Source of the DNA: an uncultured Collinsella sp.
Lineage (GTDB): Bacteria > Actinomycetota > Coriobacteriia > Coriobacteriales > Coriobacteriaceae
Length of the DNA stretch: 10,531 nucleotides
NCBI GenBank assembly: GCA_902495265.1
Contig: CABUWR010000025.1
Coordinates: forward strand, 1 to 10,531
Direction: 5' to 3'
Part shown: positions 1 to 6,708 of the stretch, one piece after another
Position numbering within the stretch: the stretch's first letter is position 1
Layout of the letters: the number at the start of each line of letters is the position of its first letter
Translations under genes and position numbers: made by a program
The notes under the pieces: model-generated
Told to the model about the DNA's origin: nothing
Seen by the model: the letters and a program-made list of their open reading frames with translations, nothing else
Databases searched by the model: none

Positions 1-18
1 CAGCTCTTTGTTCGTCAT
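1..18 (-). CDS. Start of an unidentified gene (5' fragment)
   Basis: Only the first six codons are inside the window, reading MTNKEL from an ATG at 18-16. The start is supported by a very strong ribosome binding site, AAGGAGG, five or so bases upstream on the minus strand (about 22-28). It lies 57 bases downstream of the murQ stop codon with no hairpin terminator between them, so it could be co-transcribed with murR-murQ. If so, a role in amino-sugar or peptidoglycan-fragment uptake would be a reasonable guess, but six residues identify nothing. The product is unknown. Confidence 0.6.
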
Positions 19-75
19 AACTCCTCCTTGTATTGGGTATCTCGTCTGGTTGTCATATCAGCTCACGCCGCGCAC

Positions 76-999
<924 letters not shown>

Positions 1000-1009
1000 T
1001 TCATTCACC

Positions 1010-1861
1010 TCATCTTTCCTGTTTCTCGATGTAGTTTTGCTTAATGACATGCGTCGCCCGCTCGTAGTCGCTGGCAACGTAAGCAGCGTACAGGGCATCG
1101 ACAACCATAAGCTGGGCCATACGCGAGGCCATGGCACCGCTGCGGACCAAGGGCTCGCTTGCAGCAACGCCGAGCACGGCATCGGCCATGGTGGCAAGCT
1201 TGGACGATCCGTCTACCTTGGTCACGGCCACAACGGGACAGTTGTGACGTTGAGCCTCGACGGTGCAGTCCAGCACTTCTTGCGTTAAGCCCGAGTAGCT
1301 AAAAGCAATGCCGATATCGCCTTCGTGCATGTTCTTGGCGCACAAGAGTTGGTCGTGCCAGTCATCGTACAGATGGCATTCCTTGTCGACACGCATGAGC
1401 TTTTGTGCCAGATCGTGAGCAACTAAGCGAGAAGCACCAATACCGAACAGATTGACCGCGCGTGCCCGCTTAAGATGGGCCGCGCATCGCTCCAAGACGG
1501 TGTAATCGAGCGTTCGCGCCGTCGCCTCGATTGTGCGCACGTTGCTTTTCATCACCTTCCCCACGATACGTTCGACGCTGTCGTCCATGGAGATGTCCTC
1601 GAGGGCAACGTCTTTCTTGTCACCCAAGAGCGCCAGTTCGGCAATCAGTTCGCGCTGGAACTCCTTGTAGCCCGCAAAACCCAAGCGCTTGCAAAAACGC
1701 AAAATGCTCGAGGGCGAGGAGAACGTGGCATCGGCAAGACCGCGGACGGACAGCCCGACCACCTCATGCGGATGAGCACTCACGTATGCGATGACATTGC
1801 GTTCCGCCGGACTCGCGCTGAGCTCACGCTCGCGAAGCCTTAAAAGCAATCCGTTTGTCAT
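1010..1861 (-). CDS. murR: MurR/RpiR-family transcriptional regulator (HTH plus SIS domain)
   Basis: This 283-residue protein has the RpiR layout. An N-terminal helix-turn-helix domain (about residues 5-75) contains the typical stretch LADATFSSPSSILRFCKRLG at 42-61. A sugar-phosphate-binding SIS domain (about 130-262) contains LFGIGASRLVAHDLAQKL, IAFSYSGLTQEV and VVAVTKVDGSSKLATMADAVL. RpiR proteins are cytoplasmic DNA-binding regulators that sense phosphosugars; E. coli MurR senses MurNAc-6-phosphate and represses murQP. Being directly upstream of murQ, this one is probably its regulator and autoregulated; that is inference from synteny. A GTG at 1870 would add three residues but lies inside the ribosome binding site (GGAGGTG). 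The ATG at 1861, eight bases after GGAGG, is the better start. The symbol is by context; the family call is firmer than the ligand. Confidence 0.88.
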   Translation of the reverse strand: MTNGLLLRLRERELSASPAERNVIAYVSAHPHEVVGLSVRGLADATFSSPSSILRFCKRLGFAGYKEFQRELIAELALLGDKKDVALEDISMDDSVERIVGKVMKSNVRTIEATARTLDYTVLERCAAHLKRARAVNLFGIGASRLVAHDLAQKLMRVDKECHLYDDWHDQLLCAKNMHEGDIGIAFSYSGLTQEVLDCTVEAQRHNCPVVAVTKVDGSSKLATMADAVLGVAASEPLVRSGAMASRMAQLMVVDALYAAYVASDYERATHVIKQNYIEKQER

Positions 1862-1895
1862 CTCAAACACCTCCGTTGAGAAGAATTAAAGACCA

Positions 1896-1935
1896 ACGAA
1901 CGATTCGTACCGGATATAAACAGCTTTTACGGTAC
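1896..1935 (-). promoter_or_regulatory. Candidate murR operator/promoter region
   Basis: Two short inverted repeats lie 35-75 bases upstream of the murR start. One is ACGAA-CGA-TTCGT (1896-1908). The other is GTACCG (1907-1912) facing CGGTAC (1930-1935), with an AT-rich 17-base centre. On the minus strand that centre holds TTTATATC, which could be a -10 element, but no convincing -35 is visible. RpiR regulators commonly bind inverted repeats near their own promoter, so these are plausible sites for MurR. Short repeats like this also occur by chance. Confidence 0.3.
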
Positions 1936-1956
1936 ATTGTGCCGCATCGTGGCGCA

Positions 1957-1984
1957 CAAAGGGCGAGCGTTCTACCGCTCGCCC
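1957..1984 (-). terminator. Probable terminator after the vanZ-family gene
   Basis: A perfect 9-bp GC-rich stem, GGGCGAGCG (1961-1969) with CGCTCGCCC (1976-1984), closes a 6-base loop. On the minus strand it is followed only by TTTG, so the U-tract is short. It sits 75 bases after the vanZ-family stop and before the murR promoter region, where a terminator would separate the two units. Confidence 0.6.
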
Positions 1985-2058
1985 CTCAAATCCGACCGCT
2001 CGGAAATACGCGCGACACAAAATGATTCATCGAGGTCGCATTATTCGTAACAGGGTTG

Positions 2059-2637
2059 TTAACGACGTTTCGCATGGGCGCCAATGGGACAGGTCGCGCG
2101 CTGAACCAGTACCGCCGCCAGCAGTACCAACAGCATGGCGGCAATGTAGCCAGCGGCGTCAAAGCCCAAATCGACTACGTCGAAATGCCTTCCGGGAACA
2201 AAAATCTTATGCACCTGATCGCCGACGGAGCAAACGACGCAAAAGGCTAAGACAGACACACGCCACAATCGAGTGGGCGACACGCGCTTATCCAAGCACA
2301 CCACCGCCAACGAGGCAAACAGCCCAACAAAGAAGAACTCAACGGTATGTGCGACGCGACGAATGTTGGCACCCATCCACAGACGAACGGGCGCAAGCGG
2401 GTCGGGATGAACGGTGGCAGTCGTTGAGCCCGCGTCCCCGACGGCATCTCCCGCCTGGGTCTCCCCCGCAGTCTCGGACTGCACGCTGACGCTTTGTCCT
2501 TCCACCGCGCGCGCAGTGGACTCGCTGAGCGACGACGTCTGCTCCACGTTTTGCTCCGTCAGCATCCAAATACTTGCCAGCGTCACGACCAGCAGGACAA
2601 CCGAAATCCATCCGACTATGTGCTTCACACGCGCCAA
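2059..2637 (-). CDS. VanZ-family membrane protein
   Basis: This 192-residue protein has one N-terminal membrane span (about residues 6-26), a hydrophilic Ser/Thr/Glu/Ala-rich stretch (27-85), then a compact membrane domain with hydrophobic segments near 97-115, 126-140 and 160-180. The second half carries the VanZ pattern: R93..AH97TVE100, then GDQVHKIFVPGR (139-150), D154 and D160..G163. VanZ from Tn1546 gives low-level teicoplanin resistance by an unresolved mechanism; most chromosomal relatives have no assigned role. The usual D-E-x-x-Q motif is altered here to D-Q-V-H-K. The start is a TTG at 2637, chosen because GGAGG lies seven bases upstream and the first candidate in-frame alternative (GTG, residue 4) is too far from it. 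It appears to be a single-gene unit. Family assignment is good; function is unknown. Confidence 0.82.
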   Translation of the reverse strand: MARVKHIVGWISVVLLVVTLASIWMLTEQNVEQTSSLSESTARAVEGQSVSVQSETAGETQAGDAVGDAGSTTATVHPDPLAPVRLWMGANIRRVAHTVEFFFVGLFASLAVVCLDKRVSPTRLWRVSVLAFCVVCSVGDQVHKIFVPGRHFDVVDLGFDAAGYIAAMLLVLLAAVLVQRATCPIGAHAKRR

Positions 2638-2723
2638 GGGCTAACCTCCGTCATTTTTTGAGCAGCAGCGAGTGTACCCCCAAATGCAGTTGTCGCCGTA
2701 GCGAAATCCAAAATGTTCGAATC

Positions 2724-2749
2724 GGGGCGCCAAAGGACCGTGGCGCCCC
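2724..2749 (-). terminator. Hairpin at the recombinase stop codon, possible terminator
   Basis: A perfect 9-bp stem, GGGGCGCCA (2724-2732) with TGGCGCCCC (2741-2749), encloses an 8-base loop and overlaps the recombinase TAG codon (2751-2749). There is no proper U-tract on the minus strand (the next bases are CGATTCGAACATTTT), so it may be a weak terminator or an mRNA 3'-end protecting structure. Confidence 0.5.
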
Positions 2750-3354
2750 TACTCCATCTCGCGCATCCAGCGATCGAACGTCCCCACGCACACGCCTAGC
2801 CGCTTTGCCGCCTGACTCCGCGTGATATCACCCGCCTCATAGGTATCGCGCACCAGCTCGAATTGCGGAGGACAGGGCTTGCGGGGCCGGCCAAAGCGCA
2901 CGCCGCGCGCTCGTGCCGCCGCAATGCCCTCGGCTTGGCGCCGGTGAATGTTCTCGCGCTCCACCTGCGCCACATAGCTCAGCAGCTGCAAAACAATATC
3001 GGCAATCAACGCACTCGTCACGTCCGACCCACCACAGTCTCTGGCGCGCGTGTCGAGCAATGGCATGTCCAGTACCACGATGGCGGCGCCGAGCTCTTTG
3101 GTTATGCACCGCCATTCCTCGAGGATCTCGCTGTAGTTACGGCCCAGCCGATCAATGGAAAGTACCACCAGCACATCACCGGAATCCAACGCGCACAGCA
3201 GCTCGCGATACCGCGGTCGATCGAAGTCCTTGCCGCTCGCATGGTCGGCAAAGATATTCGCCGGTTCCACGCCATAGGCGCCCAGTGCATCCAGCTGCCG
3301 ATTCAGATTTTGATCACGCGAGCTCACCCGCGCATACCCGTACACCGTTGTCAT
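2749..3354 (-). CDS. Serine site-specific recombinase (resolvase/invertase family)
   Basis: The 201-residue product has the small serine recombinase layout. The catalytic N-terminal domain opens with VYGYARVSSRDQNLNRQ, where Ser11 aligns with the nucleophile Ser10 of gamma-delta resolvase and Arg9 with its Arg8. SIDRLGRN (66-73) supplies the conserved Asp-Arg and Arg. The long E helix is seen in VERENIHRRQAEGI (131-144). A basic linker, RFGRPRKP, leads to a C-terminal helix-turn-helix (about 165-200, ITRSQAAKRLGVCVGTFDRW). Such enzymes resolve cointegrates or invert DNA segments. No transposase or obvious partner is present here. The ATG at 3354 fits the family N-terminus; a TTG at 3384 would add ten residues but has no ribosome binding site, and the ATG itself has only a weak one (GGAGG 22 bases upstream). 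All key residues are intact, so the enzyme is probably active. Target sites are unknown. Confidence 0.9.
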   Translation of the reverse strand: MTTVYGYARVSSRDQNLNRQLDALGAYGVEPANIFADHASGKDFDRPRYRELLCALDSGDVLVVLSIDRLGRNYSEILEEWRCITKELGAAIVVLDMPLLDTRARDCGGSDVTSALIADIVLQLLSYVAQVERENIHRRQAEGIAAARARGVRFGRPRKPCPPQFELVRDTYEAGDITRSQAAKRLGVCVGTFDRWMREME

Positions 3355-3373
3355 CTCATCCCCGCTCTCTCGT

Positions 3374-3412
3374 AAACCTCCCAAAAAGGGACAGGTTTAT
3401 TTTGGTAGGTTT
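3374..3412. repeat. Imperfect inverted repeat upstream of the recombinase gene
   Basis: AAACCTCCCAAAA (3374-3386) faces TTTTGGTAGGTTT (3400-3412), pairing at 12 of 13 positions. A further AGGTTT half-site sits in the spacer (3393-3398). It begins 20 bases upstream of the recombinase start codon. Serine recombinases bind inverted half-sites and often regulate their own promoter from them, so this may be a recombination or operator site. That role is inferred from position and symmetry only. Confidence 0.5.
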
Positions 3413-3474
3413 TAACTCCCCTATAGCAGGCAGAAGACGCAAGCGCGCGGGCGGCAAGGCGATTGAACCGCCAC

Positions 3475-3500
3475 AAAAAAGGCGGCCCCAAAAGGCCGCC
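3475..3500 (-). terminator. Rho-independent terminator of rnr
   Basis: On the minus strand a 7-bp perfect stem, GGCGGCC (3500-3494) and GGCCGCC (3487-3481), with a 6-base loop is followed by six T residues (3480-3475). It lies 28 bases past the rnr stop codon and is a textbook intrinsic terminator. Confidence 0.92.
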
Positions 3501-3528
3501 CCGTTCTCTATCAATCACCAAATTCCGG

Positions 3529-5664
3529 CTAATGAATAAGCCTGAAATCCAAGTGCCCGCGCGTGGTGTTGACGCGCGATACCTCGATGATCACGCGCTG
3601 CCCCAGCTCATAGCGGGTCCCCGTGTCGGCGCCCGTGAGCGTGAGCGCGTCCTCATCAAACTCGAACCACTCGTTGCCCAGGCTCTTGATCGAAACCAAA
3701 CCCTCAACCTGTGTCAGATCCAGGCGCACAAAGAGACCCATGCTGCTGACCCACGAGATCGTTCCGGCGTAGCGCTCACCCAGGCGGTCCTCGTAGTACT
3801 GGGCGATCTTGATCTTTTGCGTCGCATGGCTGGCGGCGTCGGCCGCACGCTCGGCATCGCTGCACGCGCGGCAGATTTGCGGCAGGATGCGCGGCAGGGA
3901 CTCGCGACCCTTACCGATCAGCCGCGGCGTACGCACCAAGGCGTCCTTGCCGCCCAGCTGCTCGTAGGCCAGCTGCAGCTTGAGTACGCGATGCACCACC
4001 AGGTCGGGATAGCGGCGAATGGGGCTCGTAAAGTGGCAATAGCACGGTGCGGCAAGTGCAAAGTGACCCTCGTTGCGCGGCTTGTACAGTGCGCGCTGCA
4101 TACTGCGCAGTAGCAACGTGTTGACGAGCGGCGCGTTGGCCGTACCGGCTGCGGCATCAACCGCCGCCTGCAGCTCGTCGGGGCTTCCCAGAGCAATGCC
4201 GGACGCGCGGCGGTCATCGATGATGCCCAGCTGTGCCAGCGCCACGGCGGCACCGTGCAGGCTGTCGGGACTGGGATCGTCGTGCACGCGATAGCAGGCC
4301 TCGATATCGCGGTCGGCCAGCCACTCCGCCACGCACTCGTTGGCCAGCAGCATGGCTTCCTCAATCAGCGACGTGGCGCACGAGCGCTCACGGGCCACGA
4401 TCTGCACGGGCACGCCGTCCTCGTCCAACAGTGCACGGATCTCGGCCGTGTCAAAGTCGACCGAACCGCGTGCGCGACGAATACGACGGCGAAGCTCGGC
4501 GAGCTCGTTGGCAGCTACGAGGAAATCCCCCAAGTCGACGTTATAGCCGCGAGCGGTCTCCTCGCACGCAAGCCCGCGCTCGAGCGCTTCCTCGCGCGAG
4601 GCTTCAACCGCGGCAACATCCTCGGCGGCACCCTCCAGCACCGAATACTCCACCGCACCGGCACGCACCAGCAGCGCCTCGGCGCCGTCGTAGTCCATGC
4701 GCACGCGCGAGCGGATCACGCTGGGATAGGGATCGTAATGGCGCACGCGACCCTGCGCGTCGAGCTCAATGTCGACGGTAAACGCCAGGCGGTCCTCGTC
4801 GGGACGCAGCGAGCACAAATCGTTCGACAGGCGCTCGGGCAACATGGGCAGCACGCGATCGGCAAGATACACCGACGTCGTGCGATGGCGGGCTTCCAGA
4901 TCGATATGTCCGTCCCAGGCAACATAGTGCGAAACGTCGGCAATATGGACACCCAGCTTGTAGCCACCCTCGGGCGTGCGCTCCAGCGAGATGGCGTCGT
5001 CAAAGTCGCGCGCGTCGACCGGGTCAATCGTAATGACAAAGCGGTCGCGCAGGTCTCGGCGGAGTGGGTCCTTGAGTGCCGAGGCCACATCGAGCGAAAG
5101 TGCCTCGGCCTCGGCTAGCGCGGCCTCGGGATACGTATCGGTATAGCCATAGCGCGCCATCACATACTGAACGCCCAAATCGGGCGCATCATCGCCGCCA
5201 ATACGGCGCTCGATCGTCACGGTGCCCGATTCCAGGCGCGTCGGATATGTCAGAATACGTGCGACGACCGCATCACCCGGATGAACGCCCAAGCGCTCCG
5301 CCGAGGTGTCCTCCGGCAGAATAAAGAAATCGGCCTTAAGGCGAGAATCAAGCGGCTCGATCACCCCGAGCGGGCCGGCGGTCTGGTACGTGCCCACCAC
5401 ACTAATGGCTGCACGCTCGACGACGCCCTCGATTACGGCGCGTCGCTCGCCATGCGGGCTGTTCTTAATGCTCACGGCAACGGTATCGCCGTCCATAATC
5501 TCACGCTTGCCGCGGCCCATGACCTTGTAGTCGCCGTTTTCGGTTACAACGTAGGCGCTGTGCTCATGGAGCTGCACGCGTCCGGTCAGACTCGGGCGAC
5601 GCTCGCTGCGTACCGGCCCGCGCTTATTGCGAGCTCCACGCTTATGCTTGTTATTGCGCCCCAT
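3529..5664 (-). CDS. rnr: Ribonuclease R (RNB-family 3'-5' exoribonuclease)
   Basis: This 711-residue protein is an RNase R/VacB-type exonuclease that degrades structured RNA 3' to 5' with Mg ions, acting in mRNA decay and rRNA/tmRNA quality control. A basic N-terminal tail (1-25) precedes cold-shock/OB folds (about 26-150). The RNB catalytic domain has TIDPVDARDFDDAISLE at 212-228; Asp214, 220, 222 and 223 are the metal-binding acids. Further RNB blocks are GVHIADVSHYV (238-248), SVYLADRVLPMLPERLSNDL (264-283) and CHFTSPIRRYPDLVVHR (543-559). A C-terminal S1 domain (about 631-708) begins RYAGTISWVSSMGLFV. The protein is shorter than the 813-residue E. coli enzyme, lacking its long basic tail and the N-terminal extension. 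The ATG at 5664 follows AAGGAGG at a short 4-base spacing. It has its own predicted promoter and terminator, so it is likely monocistronic. smpB, a frequent neighbour, is not seen. Confidence 0.96.
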   Translation of the reverse strand: MGRNNKHKRGARNKRGPVRSERRPSLTGRVQLHEHSAYVVTENGDYKVMGRGKREIMDGDTVAVSIKNSPHGERRAVIEGVVERAAISVVGTYQTAGPLGVIEPLDSRLKADFFILPEDTSAERLGVHPGDAVVARILTYPTRLESGTVTIERRIGGDDAPDLGVQYVMARYGYTDTYPEAALAEAEALSLDVASALKDPLRRDLRDRFVITIDPVDARDFDDAISLERTPEGGYKLGVHIADVSHYVAWDGHIDLEARHRTTSVYLADRVLPMLPERLSNDLCSLRPDEDRLAFTVDIELDAQGRVRHYDPYPSVIRSRVRMDYDGAEALLVRAGAVEYSVLEGAAEDVAAVEASREEALERGLACEETARGYNVDLGDFLVAANELAELRRRIRRARGSVDFDTAEIRALLDEDGVPVQIVARERSCATSLIEEAMLLANECVAEWLADRDIEACYRVHDDPSPDSLHGAAVALAQLGIIDDRRASGIALGSPDELQAAVDAAAGTANAPLVNTLLLRSMQRALYKPRNEGHFALAAPCYCHFTSPIRRYPDLVVHRVLKLQLAYEQLGGKDALVRTPRLIGKGRESLPRILPQICRACSDAERAADAASHATQKIKIAQYYEDRLGERYAGTISWVSSMGLFVRLDLTQVEGLVSIKSLGNEWFEFDEDALTLTGADTGTRYELGQRVIIEVSRVNTTRGHLDFRLIH

Positions 5665-5702
5665 GGCGCCTCCTTACTATCGATGGCCGTTTACACCCCA
5701 AG

Positions 5703-5731
5703 AGTCTACCCAAATGATCCCTAGGGGACAA
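5703..5731 (-). promoter_or_regulatory. Predicted sigma-70-type promoter of rnr
   Basis: On the minus strand TTGTCC (5731-5726) and TAGACT (5708-5703) are separated by exactly 17 bases. Transcription would start near 5696, giving a leader of about 30 bases that contains the ribosome binding site. The -35 box directly adjoins the U-tract of the ftsX terminator, so the two units are packed end to start. Confidence 0.6.
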
Positions 5732-5764
5732 AAAACGGGCCGCCCCCAAAAGAGACGACCCGTT
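5730..5764 (-). terminator. Rho-independent terminator of the ftsEX operon
   Basis: On the minus strand a 13-bp stem pairs 5764-5752 with 5746-5734. Three G-U wobble pairs are included, and the loop is five bases. It ends in six T residues (5735-5730). It begins 23 bases after the ftsX stop codon. Confidence 0.88.
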
Positions 5765-5787
5765 GAAGGAACGAATTCCAAGCACGC

Positions 5788-6708
5788 CTACACGCGCAGA
5801 TAGCGGCGCATGGCGATGGCGGAACCAAAGAGACCGATAATGACGCCGACCAGAATCAGCGCGGCGTAGGTCACCAGGTAGTACTGCATCGGCAGCGCAA
5901 ACGACATCCAGCCGATGCTCTCCTGCAGACGCGGAACCATCAGGTTACGCAGCAGCTCCAGCACGCCGATAGAAAGCAGCGAGCCCAAAATGGCCTGCAG
6001 CACGCCCTCGGTAATGAACGGCCCGCGAATGAAGCCGTTGCTTGCGCCCACCAGACGCATGATCGCAATCTCACGACGACGCGCCGTAATGGACAGGCGA
6101 ATCGTGTTGTTGATAAAGATGAACGCGATAAAGGTCAGCAGGCCGACGAGCACCACGGCGGCGATACGGATGTAGTTCGTCACCTGGAACAGGCGGCTCA
6201 CTTCCTCCTGGCCGTACAGAACGCTCGCGTTGACGTCGCCGTCGTCCGCGATCTTCTGAAAATCGGCGTTCTTCTTGAGCTTCTGGGCCGTGCTCTCGAC
6301 CTTGGACGGATCGTCCATCTCGATGGCATAAGAAGCCGGCAGCGGGTTCTGACCGTCGAGCGCGCTCATGGTAGCGTCGGCGTTACCCGACATCTTGCTC
6401 GTGTACTCGGCCAGCGCGTCGTCCTTGTCCTTGTACGTCACGGACTTGACGTTGCTCCACGTCTTGAGCTCAGCCTCAAAGGCCTGAACATCTGCCTGGT
6501 CGGCGTCATCGCTAATAAAGGCGTTGATGACGACCTGATCCTCGACGGTGCCGATCACGGAGTTCAGCATCGCGGAACCCATGATGAACAGGCCGATGAT
6601 AAACAGCGAAAGGAAAATCGTGATGACGGCGCCGAGCGAGGTGGTCCAGTTACGGAAGAAGTGGCTGATTGCCTCTTTGAGCGAGTAACCCACGTTAGTT
6701 GGTGCCAT
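5788..6708 (-). CDS. ftsX: Cell-division ABC transporter permease FtsX
   Basis: The 306-residue protein has the FtsX topology: a short cytoplasmic N-terminus (GYSLKEAISHFFRNWTTSL, 7-25), a first membrane span (about 26-48), a large extracytoplasmic domain (about 50-178), and three C-terminal spans (about 180-202, 233-253, 277-298). The cytoplasmic segment SITARRREIAIMRLVGAS (206-223) is the hallmark FtsX/MacB coupling region that contacts the ATPase. FtsX works with FtsE at the division site to switch on peptidoglycan hydrolases, such as RipC in mycobacteria and PcsB in streptococci; the partner hydrolase is not in this window. The ATG at 6708 overlaps the ftsE reading frame by 14 bases, and GGGAGG lies about 11 bases upstream inside ftsE, indicating translational coupling. 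The stop is followed by a clear terminator. Confidence 0.95.
   Translation of the reverse strand: MAPTNVGYSLKEAISHFFRNWTTSLGAVITIFLSLFIIGLFIMGSAMLNSVIGTVEDQVVINAFISDDADQADVQAFEAELKTWSNVKSVTYKDKDDALAEYTSKMSGNADATMSALDGQNPLPASYAIEMDDPSKVESTAQKLKKNADFQKIADDGDVNASVLYGQEEVSRLFQVTNYIRIAAVVLVGLLTFIAFIFINNTIRLSITARRREIAIMRLVGASNGFIRGPFITEGVLQAILGSLLSIGVLELLRNLMVPRLQESIGWMSFALPMQYYLVTYAALILVGVIIGLFGSAIAMRRYLRV

Noticed and set aside
1000..1197. Upstream extension of the murQ frame to position 1197
   Set aside because: It would overlap the 3' end of murR, has no similarity to MurQ, and ignores the strong start signal at 999.
3403..3480. A promoter for the recombinase gene
   Set aside because: TATAGG and several AT-rich stretches were considered, but no -35/-10 pair with acceptable spacing was found.
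4255..5118. A 287-codon plus-strand open frame opposite rnr
   Set aside because: It is a shadow of the RNase R gene, whose catalytic motifs are intact on the minus strand.
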